A DNA stretch of 32,792 nucleotides. Origin: Acidimicrobiia bacterium. GTDB lineage: Bacteria; Actinomycetota; Acidimicrobiia; Acidimicrobiales; CATQHL01. The position numbers were made by a program, and so were the translations under genes. The DNA lies in assembly GCA_009835395.1 (NCBI GenBank), contig VXXM01000011.1, positions 1 to 32,792 on the forward strand, given 5' to 3'. Below, piece after piece: positions 24,135 to 31,411 of this stretch; position 1 is the stretch's first letter; each line of letters starts with the position of its first letter. The notes under the pieces were generated by a model. The model searched no databases. It saw only the letters and a program-made list of their open reading frames with translations, and was not told the DNA's origin.

Positions 24135-25058
24135 ATGGCACACCACGGCCATACCTCGCCGCGCTTCGGCCGCGTCATCACCGCGATGGTCACTCCGTTC
24201 GACGACTCCGGCGCCCTGGACCTCGATGGCGCCGCCGAGCTGGCTCGCTGGCTGGTGGCCTGCGGCAACGAGGGGCTGGTCGTGGCGGGCACGACCGGCG
24301 AGTCGCCGACGCTCAGCCACGACGAGCAGATCGACCTGATCGCCACCGTCGTCGACGCCGTCGAGGTGCCGGTCCTGGCCGGGGCGGGCAGCAACGACAC
24401 CGCCGCGGCCGTCGAGTTGACCGAGCGCGCCACGGCCGCCGGCGCCGCCGGCATCCTGTCGGTCGCCCCTTACTACAACCGCCCCCCGCAGGCCGGCCTG
24501 TACGACCACTTCCGGACGATCGCCGGAGCCACGCACCTGCCCATGATCATCTACGACATCCCGGTGCGGACCGGCCGCAAGGTCGACACCGCCACGCTGC
24601 TGTCGCTGGCGCAGGATGTGGAGAACATGGCCGGCATCAAGGACGCCGCCGGCGACCCCGCCGAGACCGGCCGCCTGATCGCCGCGGCCCCGGAGGGATT
24701 CGAGGTCTACAGCGGCGACGACGCCCTCACCCTGCCGCTGCTGGCGGTCGGAGCGGTCGGCGTAATCGGCGTGGCCACGCACTGGACCGCAGCGGAGCAC
24801 CTCGAGATGTTCGACGCCTGGGAGCGCGGCGACACCGCAGCCGCCCGGGCGATCAACGCGGCGATGGGCTCCTCCTTCGACTACGAGACCGGGCTTGCCG
24901 CGCCCAACCCGATCCCCACCAAGGCGCTCCTGCGGGTGCTGGGCCGCCCGGCGGGGCGCTGCCGCCCCCCGATGGACGCCGAGCCGGCGGGCCTGGCCGA
25001 CGACGCCAAGGCCACCCTGGCCTTCACTCGCCTGGGTCGGGAACTCGGCTTTGGCTGA
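24135..25058 (+). CDS. dapA: 4-hydroxy-tetrahydrodipicolinate synthase
   Basis: DapA condenses pyruvate with aspartate semialdehyde, the first committed step to diaminopimelate and lysine. The 307-residue TIM barrel has GLVVAGTTGESPTL (pyruvate-binding), SVAPYYNRPPQAGLYDHF with the catalytic Tyr, YDIPVRTG, and the Schiff-base lysine K169 in AGIKDAAGD. GDDALTLPLLAVGAVGVIGV follows. The length is normal. The ATG at 24135 has a -10-like TAGCCT 7 nt upstream and no ribosome-binding site. The gene's 3' end overlaps the RNase J gene by 8 nt, the dapA-rnj pairing seen in many actinobacteria. Its pathway partner dapB lies about 16.5 kb upstream, beyond the accessory block. Confidence 0.97.
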   Translation: MAHHGHTSPRFGRVITAMVTPFDDSGALDLDGAAELARWLVACGNEGLVVAGTTGESPTLSHDEQIDLIATVVDAVEVPVLAGAGSNDTAAAVELTERATAAGAAGILSVAPYYNRPPQAGLYDHFRTIAGATHLPMIIYDIPVRTGRKVDTATLLSLAQDVENMAGIKDAAGDPAETGRLIAAAPEGFEVYSGDDALTLPLLAVGAVGVIGVATHWTAAEHLEMFDAWERGDTAAARAINAAMGSSFDYETGLAAPNPIPTKALLRVLGRPAGRCRPPMDAEPAGLADDAKATLAFTRLGRELGFG

Positions 25059-26721
25059 AGAGGTACGGGTCACCTTCCTCGGCGGCCTCGGCGACATCGG
25101 CCGCAACTGCGCGGCCATCGAGACCGGCGAGGCCCTGATGCTGCTGGACTGCGGGCAGATGTTCGCCGGTGAGGACCGCCCCGGCGTGGACTCGGTCCTG
25201 CCCGATCTCTCCTACGTGTTCGAGCGATCCAAGAAGGTCGTCGGCTGCATCGCCACGCACGGCCACGAGGACCACGTGGGGGCGCTGAGCCACCTGCTGG
25301 CCCGGGTTCCCTGCGACATCTACGGCACGCCGTTCACCCTGGGGCTGGCACGGCGGCGCATCACCGAGGCCGGCTACGGCGAGCGGGCGCGCCTGGTCCC
25401 CGTTGCCGACGGCGAGAGGGTGCGCATCGGGCCCTTCGACTGCGAATTCGTGCCGGTCACCCACTCGGTGCCCGGCGGCGTCATCACGGCGATCGGCACG
25501 CCGCAGGGCGTGCTGCTGCACTCGTGTGACTTCAAGCTGGACTTCTTCCCCGTCGACGGGCGTCGCACCGACCTGGCCCGCATCGGTGCCATCTCCCAGG
25601 ACCCGGGCGTGCGCCTGCTGCTGGCCGACTCCACCAACGCCGAGCAGCCCGGGAGCTCGCGCTCCGAGAGCGACATCGGTCCGGTGCTGTCGAGGGTCTT
25701 CGCCGCCAACTCGGGGCGGCGCATCGTGGCGGCGTGCTTCGCCAGCCACCTGCACCGGGTCCAGCAGATCATCGCCGCGGCGGTCGCCGACGGCCGGCGC
25801 GTGGCCACGCTCGGGCTCTCCATGAAGAAGAACGTGGCACTCGGCAGGGAACTCGGCCTGCTGCGAGCGCCCGACAGCGCCTTCGTGGACATCACCGACA
25901 CGGCGGCGATGGCGCCCGGCGAGCTGTGCGTGATCTCGACGGGGTCGCAGGCCGAGGAACGCTCGTCGCTGGCGTCGGCGGCCGCCGGCGACAGCCGCTG
26001 GATCCAGATCGGCCCCGACGACACCGTGGTGCTGAGCTCCAATCCCATTCCCGGCAACGAGTTCCGGGTGAGCCGCATGATCAACGACCTCATCGAGCGT
26101 GGCGCCCGGGTGGTGCATTCCGGCGAGATCGAGATTCACACCTCCGGTCACGGGCGCCAGGACGAGCTGGCGGCCCTGCACCAGGCGGCCTCGCCGGCGT
26201 GGTTCGTGCCGGTGCACGGCGAGCTGCGCCACCTGCGAGCCCACGCCGCCCTGGCCCGGCGCCTCGGCATGCCCGCCGAGCGGGTGCTCGTGGCCCGCGA
26301 CGGCGACCAGCTGGTGCTGGCCGACGCCGGCCTCCGGCTGGAGCCCGGCACCTGCGCCGGCGACCACGTGCTGGTGCACGGGCCGTTCACCGGGGAGGAC
26401 CGGGGCGTGCTGGGGGAGCGGCGCATTCTCGGCAACCAGGGCGTCGTGGTCGCCACGGTGGTGGTGGACTTCGAGGCGGGGGCCCTGGTCGGCGCGCCGC
26501 GGGTCACCAGCCGGGGCTGGCTCGACGAAACCGACGCCGATCCCCTGGAGGTGGAGATGGAGGGCGATCTGGCCGGGGCGGTGGGGGAGTTCCTGCGCGC
26601 CGAGCCCGATGCCGCCGCCGCGGAGGTGCGCCGCGTTGTGCGCCGCACCGCCGGAACCCTCGTGGCCAATCGCTCCCAGCGCCGCCCCATGATCATCCCG
26701 GTGGTGGTGCCGGCGGACTAG
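25051..26721 (+). CDS. rnj: Ribonuclease J
   Basis: RNase J is a metallo-beta-lactamase/beta-CASP ribonuclease with endo- and 5'-3' exonuclease activity in mRNA decay and rRNA maturation. The 556-residue protein starts EEVRVTFLGGLGDIGRN and has the metal-binding ATHGHEDHVGAL (H70, H72, D74, H75). The beta-CASP region follows (LLLADSTNAEQPGSSRSE; later ISTGSQAEERSSLASAAAG), then HTSGHGRQDEL and FVPVHGELRHL. A C-terminal domain ends with RRTAGTLVANRSQRRPMIIPVV. No ATG or GTG lies near the conserved N-terminus, so TTG at 25051, overlapping the dapA stop by 8 nt, is the likeliest start. The gene converges on the SDR gene, with a 28-nt gap. Confidence 0.95.
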   Translation: MAEEVRVTFLGGLGDIGRNCAAIETGEALMLLDCGQMFAGEDRPGVDSVLPDLSYVFERSKKVVGCIATHGHEDHVGALSHLLARVPCDIYGTPFTLGLARRRITEAGYGERARLVPVADGERVRIGPFDCEFVPVTHSVPGGVITAIGTPQGVLLHSCDFKLDFFPVDGRRTDLARIGAISQDPGVRLLLADSTNAEQPGSSRSESDIGPVLSRVFAANSGRRIVAACFASHLHRVQQIIAAAVADGRRVATLGLSMKKNVALGRELGLLRAPDSAFVDITDTAAMAPGELCVISTGSQAEERSSLASAAAGDSRWIQIGPDDTVVLSSNPIPGNEFRVSRMINDLIERGARVVHSGEIEIHTSGHGRQDELAALHQAASPAWFVPVHGELRHLRAHAALARRLGMPAERVLVARDGDQLVLADAGLRLEPGTCAGDHVLVHGPFTGEDRGVLGERRILGNQGVVVATVVVDFEAGALVGAPRVTSRGWLDETDADPLEVEMEGDLAGAVGEFLRAEPDAAAAEVRRVVRRTAGTLVANRSQRRPMIIPVVVPAD

Positions 26722-26749
26722 GCGGAGGCCGGGGTCGCTGTCGGCAGTT

Positions 26750-27580
26750 CTACGGCTCGAGCGCCTGCGCCACGGCTCCGTGCAGGGTCCAGCGGCCCGT
26801 CGGCGTGAACTGCTCCTGGCCGAGGCGGGCGATGGAGGGTACGTGCTCGGCCAGCGCCAGCATCGGCACGACCCGCCCCGTCCAGCCGGTGGGCTGTGAC
26901 AGCATCCAGACCGCCCCGTCGGCCGCAGTGTTGGTGTCGGACCAGGTCGAGTGGTCGGCGTCGGGCGCGTTCATGACGTAGCCCTCCGAGGCCACCTGGA
27001 CGTCGATCCGGTAGCAGTTGACGGCGATGCCCTCCGCCGCGAGCACCGCGGCGGACGTGACGGTGAGGTGCTCCAGCGCCGCCTTGGACATCCCGTAGGT
27101 CAGCATCGTCGGGAAGTAGCCGGTGGCGGTCACCGAGCCCACGTTGAGGATGCGCCCCCCGCCGGGCGCGGCCGCCAGATGGGGCCGGGCCAGCCGGGTG
27201 GCCACGAGCGGCGCCCGCACGTTGATGCGCATGAGCACGTCGAAGCGCTTCATCGGGACGTCCAGGTCACCGCCGAAGCTCACCGCGGCGTTGTTGACCA
27301 GCACGTCCAGCCGGCCGAAGCGGTCCAGGGTCGCGGCGATGAGCCGCTCGATGTCGTCGTCGCTCGTCAGGTCGCACGGAACCGCCATTCCTACCCCGCC
27401 GGCATCGCTGACCGCCCGGGCGGTCTCGTCCACGGTTCCCGGCAGGCGCAGCGGGTTCGCCGCGCTGGCACGCGCCGCGCAGACCACGTTGGCTCCCCGG
27501 CGTCCCAGGGCCACCGCGATGGCCGCGCCGATGCCGCGGCTCGCGCCGGTGACGATGACGGTCCTGCCGGCGAAGCTCAT
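26750..27580 (-). CDS. Short-chain dehydrogenase/reductase (SDR)
   Basis: The 276-residue product is a classical SDR oxidoreductase. It has the cofactor motif TGASRGIG (residues 11-18), NNAA (96-99), the catalytic Asn120, Ser149 in NVGSVTATGY, and Tyr162/Lys166 in YGMSK. Arg37 after the second strand (CAARAS) favours NADP(H). After the active site it has NCYRIDVQVASEGYVMN, and the C-terminal extension resembles SDRs acting on lipid or small carbonyl substrates; the substrate cannot be told from sequence. It is the last gene of a minus-strand run, 9 nt after the exporter gene, so the two are probably co-transcribed. Confidence 0.9.
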   Translation of the reverse strand: MSFAGRTVIVTGASRGIGAAIAVALGRRGANVVCAARASAANPLRLPGTVDETARAVSDAGGVGMAVPCDLTSDDDIERLIAATLDRFGRLDVLVNNAAVSFGGDLDVPMKRFDVLMRINVRAPLVATRLARPHLAAAPGGGRILNVGSVTATGYFPTMLTYGMSKAALEHLTVTSAAVLAAEGIAVNCYRIDVQVASEGYVMNAPDADHSTWSDTNTAADGAVWMLSQPTGWTGRVVPMLALAEHVPSIARLGQEQFTPTGRWTLHGAVAQALEP

Positions 27581-27589
27581 GCGGGCACG

Positions 27590-28810
27590 CTAACCGGCCG
27601 GCGCGCCCGTCATCGCCAGCCGCTGCCTGCCGGCCCAACCGATGCAGGCTGCGGCGAGCGCGCCGTAGCCGAGGTAGCCGAGGGACAGCGGCGTCACCGA
27701 GTCGAGCAGGAACCGGTTCGTGAGCGACGCCAGCAGGGATCCGACGATCATGGAGAAGGCGCCGATGACCGCCGAGGCCGTGCCCGCGATCTCGCCCATC
27801 GGCACCATGGCCAGGGAGTTGCAGATGGGAACGATGATCACGTGCAGCGCGTTCAGGCCGGTGAGCAGCGCCCACCAGAGCCAGAACGTGGGCGCGCCGC
27901 CGGCGAGCAGCGAAGCCGCCGCCAGCACCGCCGCCACGGCGATGTAGCAGGCCACGGCGCGGTGCAGCACCGTCCGGGCGCCCAGGGCCTTGATGGTGCG
28001 GGTGCTGCTGAGGGCCGCCACCGCCATCACGGCGGCGCCCACCCCGAACAGCAGGGCGAACTGGCTGCTGCGGCCGTACACATCGTCGAAGAGCAACTCC
28101 GAGCCCGCCAGATAGGCCAGGAAGGCGCTGAGCGCCCAGGCGAGGGCCAGGCCGTAGCCGAGCGTCGATCGCTGCGCGACGACGGCCCGGAAGGCGGCTC
28201 CGAGGCGTCGCAAGTCCAGGGTGAGGCGGTGGCGCGGATCGAGCGTCTCCTCCAGCCGCAGCAGCCACAGCGACAGCACCACGGCGGTGACGACCGAGAA
28301 GCCGAAGACCCAGCGCCACGAGCCGCTGAGCAGCAGCAGTTCGCCGATGCCCGGCCCGAGGATCGGGGCGATCATGAACACCGTCATCACCAGCGCCAGC
28401 ACCCGGGCCATCCGGTCGCCGACGTGGCGGTCGCGCACGATCGTCAGCGCGATGGCCCGCGGCGAGGCGGCGCCGATGCCCCACAGCAGACGGCTCACCA
28501 GCAGGAACTCCAGCGAGGGGGCGAGGGCGGCGCCGGTTGCGCCGAGGGCGTAGAGCGCCAGGCCCAGCCACAGCGCCGGCTTGCGGCCGAAGCGGTCTGC
28601 GAGCGGGCCGAAGAGCAGCTGCGCGACACCCAGCCCGAACAGGTAGAGCGTCACCGCCCAGGAGACCGTCGTGGAGTCCGGCGCCAGCCCGAAGGCGGCC
28701 CGGATCTCACCGAGCGCCGGCAGCATCACGTCGATTCCGAGCGCTGTGCTGGCCGTCAGGGCGGCCATGAGCGCGATGAACTCGCGCTCGCCCATGCGCT
28801 GGATCTTCAT
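27590..28810 (-). CDS. MFS exporter, Bcr/CflA-like drug-resistance type
   Basis: This 406-residue integral membrane protein has 12 predicted transmembrane segments. The MFS motif A, GPLADRFGRKPALW, sits between helices 2 and 3. The start (EFIALMAALTASTALGIDVMLPALGEI) and the helix 4-5 region (LTIVRDRHVGDRMARVLALVMTVFMIAPILGPGIGELL) match the Bcr/CflA proton-driven drug exporter subfamily. The substrate is unknown. ATG at 28810 gives the longest frame; an internal ATG five codons later is possible. Spacing is 11 nt from the upstream ABC gene and 9 nt to the downstream SDR gene, consistent with one transcript. Export of a compound processed by the SDR is possible but unsupported. Confidence 0.88.
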   Translation of the reverse strand: MKIQRMGEREFIALMAALTASTALGIDVMLPALGEIRAAFGLAPDSTTVSWAVTLYLFGLGVAQLLFGPLADRFGRKPALWLGLALYALGATGAALAPSLEFLLVSRLLWGIGAASPRAIALTIVRDRHVGDRMARVLALVMTVFMIAPILGPGIGELLLLSGSWRWVFGFSVVTAVVLSLWLLRLEETLDPRHRLTLDLRRLGAAFRAVVAQRSTLGYGLALAWALSAFLAYLAGSELLFDDVYGRSSQFALLFGVGAAVMAVAALSSTRTIKALGARTVLHRAVACYIAVAAVLAAASLLAGGAPTFWLWWALLTGLNALHVIIVPICNSLAMVPMGEIAGTASAVIGAFSMIVGSLLASLTNRFLLDSVTPLSLGYLGYGALAAACIGWAGRQRLAMTGAPAG

Positions 28811-28821
28811 CCCGTTGTCGA

Positions 28822-29877
28822 CTACGGGGAAGCGGTGGCCGTGGGATGTCCGACGGCAGCGTCGTCAGCGGGGTCGTCCGCGGGTGTCGGTTCGCCGGTC
28901 AGCGGGAAATGGCAGGCCACGAACTGGCCCGAGGGTGCCGGGCGCAACTCCGGCACCTGCTCTGCGCAGAGGTCGGTGGCCCGGTCGCAGCGGGTGCGGA
29001 AGCGGCAACCCGAGGGCGCCTCGAAGGGGGACGGCGGGTCGCCGCGCAGCGCGCCTGCCTCGGCCGCTGCGGCATCCAGCTGTGGTATCGACGCCAGCAG
29101 AGCCTCCGTGTAGGGATGGGCCGGGCGGTCGAAGATGGCGTCGGTCGGGCCGATCTCGCAGATCCGGCCCAGGTACATCACGCAGACCCGGTCGCTGATG
29201 CTCTTCACGACGGCCAGGTCGTGGGCGATGAACAGCATCGTCAGGCCGTACAGCTCCTTCAGGTCCTCCAGGAGGTTCAGGATCTGCGCCTGGATCGACA
29301 CGTCGAGGGAGGACACCGGCTCGTCGCAGATCAGCACGCGGGGACGCAGCGCCAGCGCCCGGGCGATGCAGATGCGCTGGCACTGCCCGCCGGAGAACTC
29401 GTGCGGGCGGCGGTTGCCGGCCTCCTCGAAGTCCATGCCGACGTCCGCCAGAGCAGTGCGCACCCGCTCGGTGGCCTGCTCGGAGGCCTCGGGCCAGATG
29501 TCCAGGCCCTCGCGCACGATGTCGGCGACGCGCCGGCGCGGGTTCAGCGAGGCGATCGGATCCTGAAAGATCATCTGCAGGCCGGTGCGTACCCGGCGGA
29601 GATCCTCACCTCGCAGCGCCGTGAGTTCGGTCCCGTCGAAGGCGACGCTGCCCGAGGTGGGGCGGGGAAGTTGCAGGATGGCGCGGGCCGTCGAGGACTT
29701 GCCGCAACCCGACTCGCCGACCAGCCCCAACGTCTCACCGGTGGCCACGTCGAAGCTCACGCCGCTGACGGCGCTCACCCTCTGGCCCCGGCCTGCCGGG
29801 AAGTCCACCTCGAGTTCGGTGACCTGCAGCAGCACCTCGGCCCGCGGCCGAAGATGGGCGACGCCGACGCCGGCCAT
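28822..29877 (-). CDS. Oligopeptide/dipeptide ABC transporter ATP-binding protein, DppF/OppF type
   Basis: The 351-residue ATPase has Walker A GESGCGKS (residues 54-61), Q-loop Q105 in FQDP, signature FSGGQ (161-165), Walker B VLICDEP (181-187) and H-loop H219 (IAHD). The C-terminus holds the oligopeptide/dipeptide extension, with the Cys pattern CRFRTRCDRATDLC and a later CHF, as in OppF/DppF subunits. It should energise uptake of peptides or related solutes together with the adjacent DppD-type ATPase. Its ATG overlaps the upstream stop by one base (TGATG). No permease or binding-protein gene lies in the window. Confidence 0.93.
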   Translation of the reverse strand: MAGVGVAHLRPRAEVLLQVTELEVDFPAGRGQRVSAVSGVSFDVATGETLGLVGESGCGKSSTARAILQLPRPTSGSVAFDGTELTALRGEDLRRVRTGLQMIFQDPIASLNPRRRVADIVREGLDIWPEASEQATERVRTALADVGMDFEEAGNRRPHEFSGGQCQRICIARALALRPRVLICDEPVSSLDVSIQAQILNLLEDLKELYGLTMLFIAHDLAVVKSISDRVCVMYLGRICEIGPTDAIFDRPAHPYTEALLASIPQLDAAAAEAGALRGDPPSPFEAPSGCRFRTRCDRATDLCAEQVPELRPAPSGQFVACHFPLTGEPTPADDPADDAAVGHPTATASP

Positions 29878-30953
29878 CAGCGGGCCCCCGACGTCACGGG
29901 GCTCGGGTTGGTCAACTGCAGGCCCGCGGCGGTCCGCCCGGCGGCCTGGTTGGCGGCCAGAGCGGCCTCGCCGTCGCTGGTGCCCGCCGGGTAGAAGCAG
30001 GCGAAGCGGTGCTCGTCGTCGCCGGCGCCCGACAGCGCGGGCGACTCGCTGAGGCAGCGGGTCTGGGCATGCCTGCAGCGCGGGGCGAACGCACAGCCGG
30101 GCGGAAGGGCGGCCAGGTCGGGCGGGCGCCCGTGGATGACCCGCAGGCGTGTGTGGCTGGGGCTGGCGACCTTGGGGATCGACTCGAACAGGGCCTTCGT
30201 GTAGGGGTGGCGCATCGCCGTGAAGAGCCGCAGCGTGGGTGCCTTCTCCACGATCCGTCCGGCGTACATGACGGCGACCTCGTCGGCCCGTCCCGCCACC
30301 ACGCCGAGGTCGTGGGTGATGAGGATCATCGCCATGCTGTGCTCCAGCCGCAGGCGGTCCAGCAGGTCCAGGATCTGCTTCTGCACGGTCACGTCGAGCG
30401 CCGTGGTGGGTTCGTCGGCGATCAGCAGCTTCGGCTCGCAGGCGAGGGCCGTGGCGATCATGACCCGCTGGCGCATCCCGCCGGAGAGTTGGTGGGGATA
30501 CTCCCGCAGCCGCCGGTCTGGATCGGCGATGCCGACCTGCTCCAGGAGTTCCCGAGCCCGGCGCATGGCGGCCTCGCGCGGGAGCCCGCGGTGGTAGCGG
30601 AGCCCCTCGCCGATCTGCCGGCCCACCTGCATCACCGGGTTCAGCGAGTTCATGGGGTCCTGGAAGATCATGGCGGCCTCCACGCCCCAGACGTGCCGCG
30701 CCTCGGCGCGGGGCAGGTCACGCACGTCGCGCCCGTCCAGCAGGATCCGCCCGGTGCTCGTCGAGGTGCCCGGTGGCAGCAGGTTCATGATCGAGCGCGC
30801 CGTGGCCGACTTGCCGGAGCCGGACTCGCCCACGACGCCCAGCGTCCGGCCTTGCCGCACGCTGAATGAGACGCCGTCGACCGCCTTCAACTCGCCCCGG
30901 TCGGTGGCGAAGGAGGTGTGCAGGTCCTCGACGACCAGGGTGGGGGGAGTCAC
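29877..30953 (-). CDS. Oligopeptide/dipeptide ABC transporter ATP-binding protein, DppD/OppD type
   Basis: The 358-residue ATPase carries Walker A GESGSGKSA (residues 42-50), FQDP (97-100), signature LSGGM (156-160), Walker B LLIADEP (176-182) and H214 in THD. The C-terminal peptide-transporter extension follows: HPYTKALFESIP, then GCAFAPRCRHAQTRC and a final CFYP. The reading frame is open well upstream, but conserved sequence begins at TLVVEDLHTSF, so GTG at 30953 is preferred; no strong ribosome-binding site is visible there. The stop overlaps the DppF-type start. The ArsC-family gene ends 58 nt upstream on the same strand, and the two may be co-transcribed. The missing permeases and binding protein must lie elsewhere or be lost. 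Confidence 0.92.
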   Translation of the reverse strand: MTPPTLVVEDLHTSFATDRGELKAVDGVSFSVRQGRTLGVVGESGSGKSATARSIMNLLPPGTSTSTGRILLDGRDVRDLPRAEARHVWGVEAAMIFQDPMNSLNPVMQVGRQIGEGLRYHRGLPREAAMRRARELLEQVGIADPDRRLREYPHQLSGGMRQRVMIATALACEPKLLIADEPTTALDVTVQKQILDLLDRLRLEHSMAMILITHDLGVVAGRADEVAVMYAGRIVEKAPTLRLFTAMRHPYTKALFESIPKVASPSHTRLRVIHGRPPDLAALPPGCAFAPRCRHAQTRCLSESPALSGAGDDEHRFACFYPAGTSDGEAALAANQAAGRTAAGLQLTNPSPVTSGAR

Positions 30954-31011
30954 CCGCGCGACCGCCGGGCCCGCATCCTGGGCGGCTCGAGGGCGCCGGC
31001 GCGAGGGGTCT

Positions 31012-31362
31012 TCAGAGCAGCTCGAGGACGGTGCTCGGGGGCCGGCTGATGACCGCCCGCCCGCCGCGCACCACCACCGGGCGCTGCATGAGCCGGGGGT
31101 GCGCCACCAGCAACTCCACCACACTGGCGGCGTCGCCGGCGTCCTCGTCGCTCAGACCCAGGTCGCTGAAATACTTGTCCCGCCGCACCAACTCGGTCGG
31201 CTCGTTCTCGAGAATCGCCAGCAGGGACTCCAAGGCGGCACGGTCGAGGGGATTCTTGAGGTAGTGAACGACGTCGAACTCGACGCCCCGCTCCCGCAGC
31301 AGCTCGAGAGTGGTGCGGGAACTGCCTCAACCGGGGTTGTGGTACACGAGAGTGTCGGCCAT
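31012..31362 (-). CDS. ArsC-family reductase with in-frame UGA at the catalytic position (probable selenoprotein)
   Basis: Read through a TGA at codon 12 (31329-31327), this frame gives a 116-residue ArsC-family protein. It opens ADTLVYHNPG, then the UGA codon, then GSSRTTLELLRERGVEF. In E. coli ArsC the catalytic cysteine is residue 12, in YHNPACGTSR, so the UGA replaces exactly that cysteine. Arg60 (ELVRRDKYF), Arg94 (LMQRPVVV) and Arg107 (VISRPPSTVLELL) match the three catalytic arginines in residue and number. No frameshift, gap or second stop is seen. The ATG at 31362 is preceded by TAAGGT 6 nt upstream. A stem-loop follows the UGA, consistent with a bacterial SECIS. Sec insertion is inferred; a nonsense mutation or base-call error is the alternative. 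Ordinary gene calling would start after the active site, near 31233. The substrate could be arsenate or another oxidised thiol partner. Confidence 0.8.
31291..31321 (-). promoter_or_regulatory. Candidate bacterial SECIS element
   Basis: On the minus strand, 5 nt after the UGA, UUCCCGCA pairs with UGCGGGAG (8 bp, one G-U). A C·C mismatch and two more pairs follow, closing a 9-nt loop with G residues 22 and 24 nt after the UGA. Position and size fit SelB-binding hairpins. The loop does not start with G as search models prefer, so it needs a proper SECIS search. Confidence 0.5.
31327..31329 (-). other. UGA codon at the ArsC catalytic-cysteine position (candidate Sec codon)
   Basis: The plus strand reads TCA, so the minus strand reads TGA as codon 12 of the ArsC-family frame. 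Flanking codons encode HNPG before and GSSR after, the family's active-site loop. Confidence 0.75.
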
Positions 31363-31368
31363 GGACGA

Positions 31369-31374
31369 ACCTTA
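31369..31374 (-). promoter_or_regulatory. Possible -10 element of the ArsC-family gene
   Basis: On the minus strand TAAGGT ends 6 nt before the ATG at 31362, the same leaderless spacing as imuA'. No convincing -35 is present. Confidence 0.3.
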
Positions 31375-31385
31375 GCTGACCCCCT

Positions 31386-31403
31386 CGTTCGCTTCGCCGA
31401 ACG
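31386..31403. repeat. Hairpin between the SGNH and ArsC-family genes
   Basis: CGTTCG and CGAACG form a perfect 6-bp stem around a 6-nt loop, 8 nt after the SGNH stop. No T-run follows, so it is a weak terminator at best. It may separate the SGNH gene from the downstream run. Confidence 0.4.
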
Positions 31404-31411
31404 CTCCGGCT

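Noticed and set aside
26951-29113. A 720-codon plus-strand frame opposite the SDR and MFS genes
   Set aside because: Its product is His/Arg/Gln/Gly-rich without any motif, and it crosses two well-supported genes on the other strand.
28846-29994. A 382-codon plus-strand frame opposite the DppF-type gene
   Set aside because: Antisense shadow; the minus strand has every ABC ATPase motif in order.
31012-31233. A stand-alone 73-residue protein starting at TTG 31233
   Set aside because: It is the C-terminal part of the ArsC-family frame; homologous sequence continues upstream through the UGA to ATG 31362.
31327-31329. Treating the ArsC-family gene as a pseudogene
   Set aside because: The UGA falls precisely on the catalytic Cys codon, everything else is conserved and a stem-loop follows. 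Pseudogene status remains the alternative until selenocysteine machinery is checked.
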